The notes below the pieces were generated by a model. The model made no database searches, was not told the DNA's origin, and was given only the letters and a program-made list of their open reading frames with translations. A stretch of DNA of 64,000 nucleotides from Thermomonospora echinospora (GTDB lineage: Bacteria; Actinomycetota; Actinomycetes; Streptosporangiales; Streptosporangiaceae), in NCBI RefSeq assembly GCF_900108175.1, contig NZ_FNVO01000018.1, positions 95,619 to 159,618 on the forward strand, given 5' to 3'. The position numbers were made by a program, and so were the translations under genes. How positions within the stretch are numbered: position 1 is the stretch's first letter; each line of letters opens with the position of its first letter. Positions 25,324-34,379 of the stretch are shown here, one piece after another.

Positions 25324-25770
25324 TCAGTCGCCGATCTTCTTGCTCGCGTCGCCGGCGGCGCGGGACGCGGCGCGGGCGGTCTTCTTGGCCTCGGTCACGG
25401 TGGCCTTGGCCCGGCGCTGGGTGCCCTTGGCGGAGGCCTCCAGCTCCTGGGTGGCGGCCTGGTTCTCGACCCGGGTGACGATCCTCTTGCCCCGCTCGGC
25501 CAGATCGTCGATCACGTCGGTCACGTACGCCACGGCGGCGCCGGGCAGCTCCTTGACCTCGATCCGCTCCTGCAGCCGGTTGAGGTTCTCGCGCACGTCG
25601 CCCTGGTAGCGGGTGACGTTCTCGCGGACCTCGTCCTGGTAGCGGGTCATGTTCTCGCGGATTCTGGTCACCTGCTCGGGGACCTCGCGGAGCTTCTCCA
25701 CGGCCAGGTCGCCGGCGCCGGCGACCGCGTAGACGGCCTTGTTGTCGCGAAGCTTGGCGGCAAGCGTCAT
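25324..25770 (-). CDS. HbhA-like coiled-coil protein with basic tail
   Basis: 148 residues, almost wholly helical. The start AVYAVAGAGDLAVEKLREVP matches the N-terminal membrane-associating region of mycobacterial heparin-binding haemagglutinin. Then three 11-residue repeats follow (RENMTRYQDEV, RENVTRYQGDV, RENLNRLQERI), a hendecad coiled coil suited to lipid surfaces. The C-terminal third is Lys/Arg/Ala-rich (QRRAKATVTEAKKTARAAS), like the heparin-binding tail of HbhA but shorter and without Pro. The ribosome site GGAAGGAAG is strong. Downstream of the XRE gene by 16 bp, as Rv0474–Rv0475 in M. tuberculosis. Role is likely envelope or lipid-body association. Confidence 0.8.
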   Translation of the reverse strand: MTLAAKLRDNKAVYAVAGAGDLAVEKLREVPEQVTRIRENMTRYQDEVRENVTRYQGDVRENLNRLQERIEVKELPGAAVAYVTDVIDDLAERGKRIVTRVENQAATQELEASAKGTQRRAKATVTEAKKTARAASRAAGDASKKIGD

Positions 25771-25786
25771 CGTGTCGCTTCCTTCC

Positions 25787-26200
25787 CTACGTCTCGTTCT
25801 GCACTGTGGTGCCCGGGGCGTCCGCGCCCGGGGCTTGGGGTCCGGCGGCCGCCACGGCGGCCTCGTTCTCCTTGCGGAACGACTCGTAGATGTCCATCAG
25901 GACCTGTTTCTGCCGCTCCGTCAGGATCAGGTCGGCCCGGATGGCGGCCTGCACGTCGGTGTCGGCCTCGCGCTCCTCGAGGATGCCGGCCTGGACGTAC
26001 AGCGCCTCGGCCGAGATCCGCAGCCCCTTGGCGATCTGCTGCAGGATCTCCGCGCTCGGCTTGCGCAGCCCGCGCTCGATCTGGCTCAGGTACGGGTTGG
26101 AGATGCCCGACACATCGGCCAGTTGCCGCAGCGAGATCTTCGCCCGCTGCCGCTGGTCGCGGATGTACTCGCCGATCGAGCCGACCTTCGAACCTGTCAT
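25787..26200 (-). CDS. XRE-type helix-turn-helix regulator
   Basis: 137 residues. The HTH occupies about 12–66: IGEYIRDQRQRAKISLRQLA, then VSGISNPYLSQIERGLRKPS with the recognition helix. The C-terminal half is helical (LTERQKQVLMDIYESFRKE) and ends in a Pro/Ala/Gly-rich tail. The ATG at 26200 (MTGSKVG) fits better than the frame start at 26251, which would overlap the palindrome. Same order relative to hbhA as Rv0474. It probably autoregulates through the GCTTGCAATTGCAAGC palindrome just upstream. Confidence 0.88.
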   Translation of the reverse strand: MTGSKVGSIGEYIRDQRQRAKISLRQLADVSGISNPYLSQIERGLRKPSAEILQQIAKGLRISAEALYVQAGILEEREADTDVQAAIRADLILTERQKQVLMDIYESFRKENEAAVAAAGPQAPGADAPGTTVQNET

Positions 26201-26221
26201 GTACCCAGCCTGCGTCAGGGT

Positions 26222-26250
26222 GCTTGCAATTGCAAGCGGACTTGCTAGCA
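26222..26250. promoter_or_regulatory. Palindromic operator upstream of the XRE gene
   Basis: GCTTGCAATTGCAAGC (26222–26237) is a perfect 16-bp palindrome, followed by TGCTAGCA (26243–26250). CTTGC recurs three times. It lies 22 bp before the XRE start codon and is AT-rich for this genome. Confidence 0.7.
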
Positions 26251-26344
26251 CTTGACCGTGAGGCCGGACACATGGCCGTCCGCCGCCGCGATCCTGGGGT
26301 GCGGCAGGGATTACCGAGACTGCAGAGACGCTTGGGAAGCGGGG

Positions 26345-27328
26345 TCAGTCCACCTGGGCGGCCGGAACCGTCCAGGTGTCGCAGGTTCCCACCACCCGCT
26401 CCCGGTAGCCCTTCTCGACCCAGCCCGCGTAGCTGCGCCCGGAGCCGTGGTCGCGCTTGTCGGCCGGCTGCCGGTCGTCGCCCCGCGCCCGCAGGTCGAT
26501 CATCAGCGCGACGTACTGGGCCCGCGTCATGGGCAGCGTGCCGCGCTCGGCCCCCAGGAAGACCCCGGCCAGGCACTGGGCCTGCAGTTCGATGCGGCGG
26601 CTGATCTCGGTGCTGCCGGCGGCGGAGGCGGCGGCTGCGGCAGCGTCCATCCGCTGGTGCCCGTAGGCCAGGATGCCCGCCTGCTCCTGCACGTGGTGGC
26701 CGTACTCGTGGGCGATCACCCGGGCGTACACCGCGTAGTGCGAGACCGGCTCACCGCCGGAGGTCTCCACGATGTGCCGCAGCCCCACGTACATCGTGTC
26801 GTTCTCCGGGCAGTAGAAGGCGGCGGCACCGGGGCTGGGGAAGCTGCCGCAGGGGCCGCGGCCCGGAGTGTTCCAGAAGATCCGCTTGGGCGGCTCGAAC
26901 GTCAGGTCCGCCTTGCCGAACTGCTGCTGCCAGGACCGGTCCAGGCACTGGCTGAGCGTGTCCATGAACCGCCGCATGGACTCGTCGGAGCCCGGCCGGA
27001 TGCGCGGCAGCCGGCAGCCGACCGGGGTCAGCGGACCGGTCCGGTACAGCGGATTGGCGGTCGCCGTCTCCGCGGGAATCTGGGCCGGGTCGTTGCGGAT
27101 CCGCGCCGCCACGGCCCCGCCGTCGGTGAACGCCGCCAGGCCCAGCACCGCCAGCACCAGGATCGCGGCGACCACGCCGAGGATCCCCGCCACCGCACCG
27201 CCCAGGCTCCGCCGGGGCCTGCGGCCGCGGGGCGGCAGCGCGTACGGCTGCGCGGCGTCGTACGGCCACCGTTCCTCGGACCTCGGGTCGTACCGCCGCA
27301 CCGTCGGGGTCGGAGATCGGCGCACCAT
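26345..27328 (-). CDS. Neutral zinc metallopeptidase, membrane-anchored
   Basis: 327 residues. A Pro/Arg-rich cytoplasmic start, one TM helix (about 43–68), then an extracellular peptidase of the putative neutral zinc metallopeptidase family (PF04228). The zinc motif HEYGHH begins at His207; the third ligand region is RRIELQAQCLAGVFLG. Cys residues in VGCRLPR, LSQCLDRS, GPCGSF and FYCPEN may form disulphides outside the cell. Substrate unknown. The gene is divergent from the DUF2207 gene. Confidence 0.9.
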   Translation of the reverse strand: MVRRSPTPTVRRYDPRSEERWPYDAAQPYALPPRGRRPRRSLGGAVAGILGVVAAILVLAVLGLAAFTDGGAVAARIRNDPAQIPAETATANPLYRTGPLTPVGCRLPRIRPGSDESMRRFMDTLSQCLDRSWQQQFGKADLTFEPPKRIFWNTPGRGPCGSFPSPGAAAFYCPENDTMYVGLRHIVETSGGEPVSHYAVYARVIAHEYGHHVQEQAGILAYGHQRMDAAAAAASAAGSTEISRRIELQAQCLAGVFLGAERGTLPMTRAQYVALMIDLRARGDDRQPADKRDHGSGRSYAGWVEKGYRERVVGTCDTWTVPAAQVD

Positions 27329-27459
27329 GGCCGGATCATCCCATAACCGGAAATGTCCAAGGACGACCGCGCAGGTCAGCGCACCGCGATGCCGTGCCGT
27401 CCCACCCGTACGCCGCCGTTATGACCGGCTTGGACCGGCAACCGCTACGATGTGCGCCC

Positions 27460-29193
27460 ATGGTGGGACGTGCGCGGCCGGCGGCCGTGTCCTCGGCGGC
27501 TCTGGCGGGCCTGCTCGTCGCCGGTCCGCTGCTGTTCGCCGCGCCGGCGGCCGCCGGAACGCCGCAGAACCTGGCCTCGGGACGGGTCCTCAGCGACGAG
27601 GTCACCCTGACGGTCGGCCCGGACGGCGTGGCGCACGCCAAGGAGACCATCGTCTACGAGTTCGCCGGCGGACGCGGGTTCGACCGGTACTTCGTCACCC
27701 GCGCCCGCGACAGCGACACCCGCGACCGCGTCTACCAGGTCACCGGCGTCCGCGCGGCCAGCCCCGACAACGGCCCGACCGGCGTGACCACCACCACCCA
27801 GGGCGACCGCACCCTGGTCAAGGTCACCGGCGACGCACCGCTCAACGGGCGGCGCACCGTGACGCTGGAGTACGACGTGCGCGGCACGATCACCCCGCTG
27901 GGCGCCCTGGAGGAGCTGCGCTGGCCCGCGATCGGCGGCTGGCGGGTGCCGGTCGACTCCGCCAGGGCCACCGTCACCGGCGGCGCGGTGATCCGTAACA
28001 TCAACTGCTTCGCCGGGCCGACGACCAGCGCGATCGGCTGCGCCCAGTTCTTCACCGACGACCACACCCGCACCCGGGGGGTGTTCACCCAGCGCAACAT
28101 GCTGCCGGGCGACCACCTGACCGTGGTCGTGGGCTATCCGGCAGGCACCACCAAGGCGCAGCCGCTGTACGAGCAGCGCCGCACGCTGGCCACCGCGTTC
28201 TCCGTCAACGGCGTCACCGTGGGAGCGCTGGCCGCCCTGCTGGCACTGCTGCTCGGCGGGTTCGGCCTGCTGTACCTGCTGCGCGGACGGGACGCCCGCG
28301 CGGTCGGCAGGCACGCCGCCGAGGGCGACCGGCCGGCCGTGGACGGTGACGGGTTCGCCCCGCCGGACGGGGTGCGGCCCGGCCAGATCGGCACCCTGAT
28401 CGACGAGCAGGCCGACGTCATCGACGTCACCGCCACCATCGTCGACCTGGCGGTCCGCGCCTACCTGCTGATCGAGGAGGAGGACCGGGCGGTCACCGGC
28501 CGCACCGACTGGACGCTGCGCAGGCTGCCGCGGCCGGTCGACGACCTGCTGCCCTACGAGCGGCTGCTGCTGGACGCGCTGTTCCACGAGCGCGACCAGG
28601 TCAAGCTGTCGGAGCTGGGCGGCACGTTCGCGACCCAGCTCGCCGAGGTCCGCTCGGCGATGTACGACGACGTGGTCAAGCAGGGCTGGTTCGCCCGCCG
28701 CCCGGACACCGTGCGCAGCCGCTGGTCCACCGCGGGCATCGTGCTGGCCGTGCTCGGCGTGGCCGGCACGGTGGCCCTGGCGGTCTTCACCGATCTGGCG
28801 CTGCTCGGGCTGGCCGTGATCGTCGGCGGCGCGGCGCTGGCGGTGGGCGGCCAGTACATGCCCGCCAAGACCGCCCGCGGCGCCACCGTGCTGGCGCACA
28901 CCATCGGGTTCCGGGCCCATCTGGCGCGCGGCCAGGCCCCCGAGGGCGTCGAGGGGCCGCAGCGCATCGCGCTGTTCTCCCGCTACCTGCCGTACGCGGT
29001 GGTGTTCGACCTGGTCGGCAAGTGGGCCAAGACGGTCGAGGACGCCGGGGAACAGGCCGAGGGCGCCGACAACCTCTACTGGTACGAGGGCCCGGCCGAG
29101 TGGGACCTGTCGAAGTTCGCCGAGTCCATGCGCACCTTCACCCTCGCCACCTCCGGCGCCATCTCCCAGGCCCGGCAGTTCCGCAGCCTCTGA
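27460..29193 (+). CDS. DUF2207 domain membrane protein
   Basis: 577 residues. Signal peptide to about residue 32 (LLFAAPAAAG), then the exported DUF2207 beta-rich domain starting SDEVTLTVGPDGVAHAKETIVYEF. One TM helix follows near 245–270 (VGALAALLALLLGGFGLLYLL), then a cytoplasmic winged-helix-like region (IVDLAVRAYLLIEEED) and a TM hairpin near 425–465. The C-terminal part KTARGATVLAHTIGFRAHLARG with SRYLPYAVVFDLVGKW is the typical family ending. The function of the family is unknown. The ATG at 27460 is preferred over 27394 because a signal peptide then starts directly. Confidence 0.88.
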   Translation: MVGRARPAAVSSAALAGLLVAGPLLFAAPAAAGTPQNLASGRVLSDEVTLTVGPDGVAHAKETIVYEFAGGRGFDRYFVTRARDSDTRDRVYQVTGVRAASPDNGPTGVTTTTQGDRTLVKVTGDAPLNGRRTVTLEYDVRGTITPLGALEELRWPAIGGWRVPVDSARATVTGGAVIRNINCFAGPTTSAIGCAQFFTDDHTRTRGVFTQRNMLPGDHLTVVVGYPAGTTKAQPLYEQRRTLATAFSVNGVTVGALAALLALLLGGFGLLYLLRGRDARAVGRHAAEGDRPAVDGDGFAPPDGVRPGQIGTLIDEQADVIDVTATIVDLAVRAYLLIEEEDRAVTGRTDWTLRRLPRPVDDLLPYERLLLDALFHERDQVKLSELGGTFATQLAEVRSAMYDDVVKQGWFARRPDTVRSRWSTAGIVLAVLGVAGTVALAVFTDLALLGLAVIVGGAALAVGGQYMPAKTARGATVLAHTIGFRAHLARGQAPEGVEGPQRIALFSRYLPYAVVFDLVGKWAKTVEDAGEQAEGADNLYWYEGPAEWDLSKFAESMRTFTLATSGAISQARQFRSL

Positions 29194-29263
29194 CCGACCC
29201 TGTGACGCGGCACTCGCGTTGAAGCCCTTTTACCGGGTAGGGGCGGGGGCGGAGGTGGATCAC

Positions 29264-29515
29264 ATGGTGATCATGACCGTGCGTCTCGGCGACAACTACT
29301 GGCTCTGGCTCGCCCCGATCCTGCTGGGGCTGGCGCTCGTCACCTGGCTGCTGCTGACGTTGCGCGCGGCGCGCAGGCGGGTACCGCATCCCGAGAAGCT
29401 GCCGGGCGGCTCCCCGCACCGCGGGCCCATCCAGGGCGGCACCTTCGAGGGCGATCCAGGGCAGCGTAACCCCGGCGAGGGCAGCTATGACGACAGGAGC
29501 GCCGAGCGGCCCTGA
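29264..29515 (+). CDS. Small single-span membrane protein, unknown function
   Basis: 83 residues. One TM helix at about 11–33 (WLWLAPILLGLALVTWLLLTL), then a basic RAARRR stop-transfer and a hydrophilic Gly/Pro tail with PGGSPHRGPIQGG. Start ATG at 29264 has GGAGGT at 29251–29256. Its shape resembles DUF6479-type actinomycete proteins, but I am not sure of membership. It follows the DUF2207 gene by 70 bp. Confidence 0.7.
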   Translation: MVIMTVRLGDNYWLWLAPILLGLALVTWLLLTLRAARRRVPHPEKLPGGSPHRGPIQGGTFEGDPGQRNPGEGSYDDRSAERP

Positions 29516-29602
29516 CCCGTCACCGCGGCGGCGCCGCCAGGCACCGCGAGGAGGATGGCGGCGTACCTGACCGCGCCGGCCGCCTCCTCCCCGCCGTGGG
29601 GC

Positions 29603-30607
29603 TCACCGCTGCGGCAGCGCGGCGAGGAAGGAGGGGGCGGCGCGGACCGTGCCGACCACCTCCTCGCCGCCGTGCACCGGGAGGGCGGCCAGCTCGTCCA
29701 GTTCCGGCCCGCCGTCCACGCCCAGGGCGCGCAGCAGCGCGACGGTGACCGGGGTGCGGGCCCGCATGGCACCGTCGTCGATCTTGACCGCTCCGGCCCG
29801 GCCGTCGGGCAGCGCGAACGCGTCCACCCCCTCGGCCCCGCACTTGACCAGCAGGCCCGGCACCGCGTCCATCAGCCGCCGCTCCTCGCGCCGGGTGCCC
29901 GAGGTCCACTCCGGATACGCCCGCATCGCGTCGGCCAGCCGCCGTTCCGGGCTGCCGGGCGGCGCCGTCACCAGCGCGCGGAACGCCCGTGCGACCCCCG
30001 TCGCCGAGACCGCGAACACCGGCGCACCACAGCCGTCCACCCCGGTGACGGCGGGCCGCTCGCCGGTCAGGTCGGCGACCGCCTCCCGGACGGCCTGCTG
30101 CAACGGGTGGTCGAACGCCCGGTAAGAGCCGGTCGGCCAGTCGTTGCGCACGCAGGTGGCCAGCATCGCCGCATGCTTGCCCGAGCAGTTCATCCGCAGC
30201 CGCGACCTGGTCCCGCCCGCCCTGGCCACCTCGGCCATGACGGCCGGCTCCAGCGGCCAGGACGCCGGGCAGCGCAGCGCCTCGGCGGTCAGCCCGGCCC
30301 CGGCCAGGATCTTCTCCACGCCTTCGACGTGGAAGTCCTCCCCGGAGTGGCTGGCGGCGGCCAGCGCCAGCAGTTCGTCGGCCAGCGCCAGGCCGCTGCG
30401 CAGCATGGCGACCGCCTGGATCGGCTTGTTGGCCGAGCGGGGCAGGATCGGCTCCTCGGCCGCGCCGAGTCGCGCCAGCGTCCTCCCGTCGGCGCCGAGC
30501 CCGACCACCACCCCGCGGTGCCGTGACTCCACGAACCCGGAACGCTCCACCTCGACCAGGACCGGATTCGCCTCCAAGGTCTCCCCCCACACGACCTCGA
30601 TGATCAT
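29603..30607 (-). CDS. Asparaginase (L-asparaginase II family)
   Basis: 334 residues of the PF06089 asparaginase family (Rhizobium-type, thermolabile class). The signatures are RSANKPIQAVAML, ASHSGEDFHV, MNCSGKHAAMLATC (with paired Ser, Lys and Cys), VDGCGAPVFAVS and KCGAEGVDAFALPDG. It hydrolyses L-asparagine to aspartate and ammonia, in the cytosol as no signal peptide is present. GGAGAA precedes the ATG. It lies 34 bp downstream of the BKACE gene, possibly cotranscribed with it. Confidence 0.93.
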   Translation of the reverse strand: MIIEVVWGETLEANPVLVEVERSGFVESRHRGVVVGLGADGRTLARLGAAEEPILPRSANKPIQAVAMLRSGLALADELLALAAASHSGEDFHVEGVEKILAGAGLTAEALRCPASWPLEPAVMAEVARAGGTRSRLRMNCSGKHAAMLATCVRNDWPTGSYRAFDHPLQQAVREAVADLTGERPAVTGVDGCGAPVFAVSATGVARAFRALVTAPPGSPERRLADAMRAYPEWTSGTRREERRLMDAVPGLLVKCGAEGVDAFALPDGRAGAVKIDDGAMRARTPVTVALLRALGVDGGPELDELAALPVHGGEEVVGTVRAAPSFLAALPQR

Positions 30608-30641
30608 TTCTCCGGCACCCTACCCGCCGGCGGGGGTCCGC

Positions 30642-31472
30642 TCATCCGGCAGCGCCGACCCCCAGGAAGGCGCGGGCCTGCTCGGCCGTCATGGGCGGGC
30701 GCTGGGCGAACCGGGCCAGGGCGGCGGCCCGCTCGACGAGGATGGCGTTGGAGGTGACCGGCCTGCCCTTGGCGTAGGTGAGGGTGTCCTCCATGCCGAC
30801 GCGCAGATGCCCGCCTGCCGACAGCGCCGCGAACATCACCGGCAGCGTGGTGCGGCCGATCCCGGTGGCCGACCAGGTGGCCCCGGCGGGCAGCGCCTCG
30901 ACGGCGGCGACCAGGGTGCGGGCATCCCCGGGCATCCCGCCGGGCACGCCCATGACCAGGTCGCAGTGGACGTGACCGCCGTGGGGCTCCCCGCACTCGT
31001 CCAGCAGCCGGTGCAGCGTGGCGACGTGCCCCAGGTCGAACAGCTCGAACTCGGGGACGATCCGCAGCTCCTGGGTGCGCTGGTACAGCTCCGTCATGAA
31101 CGGCCACGGGTTCATGAAGACGTCGTCGCCGAAGTTGACCGTTCCGCAGGTCAGCGAGCACGCGTCCGGCCCGGCCTCCAGCACCCGCAGCCGGTCCTCG
31201 TAGGAGTCGGTGACCGCACCCCCGGTGGACAGCTGGATGACCATCCCGGTGTTCTCGCGCAGCGCCTGGACGGTGTCGCGCACCCGGGGCGGATCCAGGG
31301 TGGGCCGGGCCCGCTCGTCGCGGACGTGGACGTGGATCACGGCGGCCTCAGCGGCCTCGCAGTCCTTGGCCGCCTGTACGAGCTCGTCCAACGTGACGGG
31401 CAGCTGCGGCACGTCGGCCTTGGCCGACTCGGCGCCGGTCGGCGCCACGGTGATGAGCGTCGTTGCTCCCAT
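30642..31472 (-). CDS. 3-keto-5-aminohexanoate cleavage (BKACE) family protein
   Basis: 276 residues of the beta-keto acid cleavage enzyme family: condenses a beta-keto acid with acetyl-CoA to give acetoacetate and a new CoA ester, in the cytosol. The zinc site appears as [17 protein letters not shown], with [32 protein letters not shown] and the late [15 protein letters not shown]. The family has many substrates (3-keto-5-aminohexanoate, dehydrocarnitine, others) and the one used here is not predictable. The ATG at 31472 is the family N-terminus; the frame upstream is antisense to dtd. Confidence 0.92.
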   Translation of the reverse strand: MGATTLITVAPTGAESAKADVPQLPVTLDELVQAAKDCEAAEAAVIHVHVRDERARPTLDPPRVRDTVQALRENTGMVIQLSTGGAVTDSYEDRLRVLEAGPDACSLTCGTVNFGDDVFMNPWPFMTELYQRTQELRIVPEFELFDLGHVATLHRLLDECGEPHGGHVHCDLVMGVPGGMPGDARTLVAAVEALPAGATWSATGIGRTTLPVMFAALSAGGHLRVGMEDTLTYAKGRPVTSNAILVERAAALARFAQRPPMTAEQARAFLGVGAAG

Positions 31473-31626
31473 AAGGGCATCCTCACCCGGTCGTCGGGGA
31501 CGGCACAATAGGCAGGTCAGGTGGCCACAGCGGGGCGGAAAGGCGTCCGGCCCGCGCCCACGGGCCCCACAGGCGTCCCGAAGACGGGTCGGGTGGCCGG
31601 GGCCGGTCATCCGGGAAAGGCAGGTC

Positions 31627-32052
31627 ATGCGAGCGGTCGTACAGCGGGTGAGCCGGGCGAGCGTCACCGTCGACGGCGCGGTGGTGGGCGCGATCGAGGA
31701 GCCGGGGCTGCTGGCCCTGGTGGGGGTGACCCACGGCGACACCCCCGAGCAGGCGCGGCGGCTGGCCGGCAAGCTGTGGGGACTGCGGATCCTGGACGGC
31801 GAGAAATCCTGCTCCGACGTGGCCGCCCCGCTCCTGGTGATCAGCCAGTTCACGCTGTACGGGGACACCCGCAAGGGCCGCCGGCCGAGCTGGATCGAGG
31901 CCGCGCCGGGCCCGGTGGCCGAGCCGCTGGTGGAGGCGGTGGTCGCCGAGCTGCGCGGGCTGGGCGCCCAGGTGCAGACCGGGGTGTTCGGCGCGGACAT
32001 GAAGGTCGCGCTGGTCAACGACGGACCGATCACCCTCGTCCTGGAGGTCTGA
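31627..32052 (+). CDS. dtd: D-aminoacyl-tRNA deacylase
   Basis: 141 residues, the normal length. Removes D-amino acids and glycine from mischarged t[20 protein letters not shown] is the family start, [17 protein letters not shown] carries the SQFTL motif, and [11 protein letters not shown] at the C-terminus is the NxGPxT cross-subunit motif that enforces chirality. The upstream frame from 31210 is antisense to the BKACE gene. Divergent from that gene. Confidence 0.97.
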   Translation: MRAVVQRVSRASVTVDGAVVGAIEEPGLLALVGVTHGDTPEQARRLAGKLWGLRILDGEKSCSDVAAPLLVISQFTLYGDTRKGRRPSWIEAAPGPVAEPLVEAVVAELRGLGAQVQTGVFGADMKVALVNDGPITLVLEV

Positions 32053-32061
32053 CCGGGTGGC

Positions 32062-32592
32062 TCACTCGCCGCCGAAGCCGTAGACCATGCCGATGACGGT
32101 GATCAGGGTGCCGGCCGAGGCCAGCAGGATGAGCGCCCGGTCGGCCTGGGCCAGCCTGCCGCGGACCTTCGGCGAGTAGACCATCATCCCGGTCTCCCGG
32201 TTGGGGTCGGGCGCCGCTTTCTTGCGCCGCGGGTTCCGCAGGCCCACCAGCCGCCACAACGCGTCCGTCTTGACCTGCTGGTGCGCGGGGGTGCAGGCGA
32301 ACAGCCGGCCGCGCACCGGCTCCCGGCAGGAGAAGCCCTGCCGGGTCATGACCCGGCAGATCGTCGGCACCAGCAGGAACTCGTACCCGCACCACAGCAG
32401 CAGGGTCAGCAGCGCCAGCCGCCAGGAGCGCTGCCATCCGGCGGCGGCCAGCAGCAGCCCGAACCCGGCCCACCACACCAGCGCCGACTCCCGCGAGCGC
32501 CGCCGCCGTCGCCCCATCCTGGCCCTCCGCACGCGAGGGGGCTCGTCATCGTCTGGATGACCGCCCGGTTCCGCCACCATCCTCGCGACCAC
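32062..32592 (-). CDS. Two-to-three-span membrane protein, unknown function
   Basis: 176 residues: an Arg-rich N-terminus (GRRRRRSRE), a TM stretch ALVWWAGFGLLLAAAGW, a second RLALLTLLLWCGYEFLLVPTI, a hydrophilic loop with VMTRQGFSCREPVRGRLFAC, and a C-terminal helix ALILLASAGTLITVIGMVYGF. I do not recognise a family. It converges on dtd with nine bases between stops. Starts at 32592, 32580 or 32517 are all in frame. Confidence 0.65.
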   Translation of the reverse strand: MVARMVAEPGGHPDDDEPPRVRRARMGRRRRRSRESALVWWAGFGLLLAAAGWQRSWRLALLTLLLWCGYEFLLVPTICRVMTRQGFSCREPVRGRLFACTPAHQQVKTDALWRLVGLRNPRRKKAAPDPNRETGMMVYSPKVRGRLAQADRALILLASAGTLITVIGMVYGFGGE

Positions 32593-32716
32593 CTTCTCAC
32601 TACCGGGGCCCTGTTCGGATCTTGATTCGGGTGGCCGGGTCGGGCGGCCACGACAGTCGATTGTGCCCGTCCCGGCGGGGCTTCACGCCCCTTCCCGGGG
32701 GCGCCCCCGGAACCCG

Positions 32717-33703
32717 CTAGGAGCGGGCCGCGGGGCGGCGGCGCAGCGCGATGTCGGCGTTGGCGCCGGTGTCCGGGGAGACCACGACCTCCTGCGCGGC
32801 GGCCACTCCCCCGGCCAGCAGCGTGGCGTCCACCGGAACGGTCCGCTTGACCATCGCCAGCGCGATCGGGCCCAGTTCGTGGTGGCGGGCGGCCGAGCCG
32901 GTGAACCCGACGGTGCGCCCGTTCAGCTCGACCGGGTCGCCGTGCGCCGGCAGCCGGTCGGCGCTGCCGTCCAGGTGCAGCATGACCAGCCTGCGCGGCG
33001 GGCGGCCCAGGTTGTGCACCCGGGCGACGGTCTCCTGGCCTCGGTAGCAGCCCTTGTCGAGGTGGACGGCCTCACCGATCCAGCCGGCCTCGTGCGCAAT
33101 GGTGCGGTGGTCGGTGTCCAGCCCCAGCCTGGGCCGGTGCGCGGCGATGCGGAACGCCTCGTACGCCCACAGCCCGGCCGGGCGCGCCGCCTCGGGCAGG
33201 CCCGGCAGGGCGGAGCGCTCGATGATCCGGCTGGGGCCCGCCACGTCCGGCAGCTCCAGAGCGCCCGGCACGTCCACCGCGCCGGTGACGACCGCGTACT
33301 CGCCGGTGACGTCGGCGACCTCGACGCGCAGCATGAAACGCATCCGGTCGAGGAACTCCACCAGCGCGGACGCGGTGCCCGGCTCCACATGGGCCCACAC
33401 CGCTTCGCCGTCGTCCACCAGGTGCAGGTGGTGCTCGACATGGCCGTTGGGGCTCAGCAGCAGCGCCTGGGTCGGCCGGTGCGGCTCCAGCCGGTCCAGG
33501 TGCTGGCTGAGCAGGCTGTGCAGCCAGCTCAGCCGGTCGGGCCCGGACACCCGGACGACGCCCCGGTTACTGCGGTCGACGAAGGCCGTGCCCGACTCCA
33601 GGGCGCGTTGCTCGTGCGCGGGCTCCCCGTAGTGCGCGGCGACCTCCTGGTCGGGCCGGTCGGCGGCGACGGCACCGGGCAAGCTCAACAGCGGGCTCTC
33701 CAT
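32717..33703 (-). CDS. ygfZ: Folate-binding protein YgfZ
   Basis: 328 residues of the YgfZ/GcvT-like family, which binds tetrahydrofolate and supports iron–sulphur enzyme maintenance such as MiaB. The signature is KGCYRGQETVAR with the invariant Cys. The N-terminus ALESGTAFVDRSNRGVVRVSGPDRLSW and the C-terminal GGVAAAQE region fit the GcvT fold. Adjacent to Fur (67 bp downstream of its stop), a layout that would fit iron or zinc related control, but no operator was identified. Confidence 0.92.
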   Translation of the reverse strand: MESPLLSLPGAVAADRPDQEVAAHYGEPAHEQRALESGTAFVDRSNRGVVRVSGPDRLSWLHSLLSQHLDRLEPHRPTQALLLSPNGHVEHHLHLVDDGEAVWAHVEPGTASALVEFLDRMRFMLRVEVADVTGEYAVVTGAVDVPGALELPDVAGPSRIIERSALPGLPEAARPAGLWAYEAFRIAAHRPRLGLDTDHRTIAHEAGWIGEAVHLDKGCYRGQETVARVHNLGRPPRRLVMLHLDGSADRLPAHGDPVELNGRTVGFTGSAARHHELGPIALAMVKRTVPVDATLLAGGVAAAQEVVVSPDTGANADIALRRRPAARS

Positions 33704-33769
33704 GGTCTCCAGCCTATGCGGATCTTCCGGAGCCGGTCCCCGCCCTCACAGCCGCCCGAGCTGCGCTTT

Positions 33770-34180
33770 TCAGTGGCAGTCCCGGCAGCGGCCGTAGACG
33801 GTCAGGTGGTGCACGTCGGTCTGGAAGCCGTGGTCGCGGGCCAGCACCTCCACCAGCCCGTCGGCGACCCTGGGCGTGACGTCGTTGACCGCCCCGCACT
33901 CCCGGCACACCAGGTGGACGTGCTCGGCCTCGGCGGCCAGATGGTAGGTGGGCGGGCCGTGGCCGAGGTGGGTGTGCTTGACCAGCCCCAGCTCCTCCAG
34001 CAGCTCCAGCGTCCGGTAGACGGTGGAGATGTTGACGCCGCGCGCGGTGCGCTGCACCTCGGTGCAGATCTCCTCAGGGGTGCCGTGCTCCAGTGAGGTG
34101 ACCGCTTCGAGTACGAGCTGGCGCTGTGGGGTCACCCGGTAGCCATGCGCCCGCAGCTCCTCCTGCCACGTGTCGGCCAT
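33770..34180 (-). CDS. Fur family metalloregulator (Zur-like)
   Basis: 136 residues. Winged helix in the first 80 (YRVTPQRQLVLEAV, VNISTVYRTLELLEELGLV with recognition helix), then the dimerisation domain with EHVHLVCRECG, and CRDC near the C-terminus. The two CxxC pairs hold structural zinc and the HxH belongs to the sensing site. The overall sequence seems nearer to the zinc-sensing FurB/Zur branch, but iron cannot be excluded. The gene is divergent from the dedA leader. Confidence 0.92.
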   Translation of the reverse strand: MADTWQEELRAHGYRVTPQRQLVLEAVTSLEHGTPEEICTEVQRTARGVNISTVYRTLELLEELGLVKHTHLGHGPPTYHLAAEAEHVHLVCRECGAVNDVTPRVADGLVEVLARDHGFQTDVHHLTVYGRCRDCH

Positions 34181-34257
34181 GCCCAGCAGTCTATGTCGCG
34201 CGGGTCACCCTGACCGGTCTGTCGGGCAGTAGCGCCGGCACCCGGGGAAAAACTCAC

Positions 34258-34285
34258 TTGCCTCCGGGCCGGGGGCTCGCATAAC
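34258..34285 (+). promoter_or_regulatory. Promoter of the dedA leader
   Basis: TTGCCT (34258–34263) and CATAAC (34280–34285) with a 16-bp spacer resemble a sigma-70-type promoter. Transcription would begin near 34292, a few bases before the ribosome site AAAGGAGG, giving a 5' leader of about 280 bases ahead of dedA. Confidence 0.5.
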
Positions 34286-34319
34286 GTGCGGTTACGCGCG
34301 AAAGGAGGTGGTCCGGAAC

Positions 34320-34358
34320 ATGCATGATTCTGGGACTCGCGAGGTGACTGTCCGCTAG
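34320..34358 (+). CDS. 12-residue leader peptide candidate (MHDSGTREVTVR)
   Basis: The ATG at 34320 follows AAAGGAGGTGGTC (34301–34313), close to a full complement of the 16S rRNA tail, so ribosomes should load here strongly. The frame is 12 codons and stops at TAG 34356–34358. A second ATG at 34324 opens a 7-codon frame (MILGLAR). No run of one amino acid is present, so a classical amino-acid attenuator is unlikely. It precedes structured RNA and dedA. Confidence 0.5.
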   Translation: MHDSGTREVTVR

Positions 34359-34379
34359 TCGCCGTCCCGCCTCGGACGC

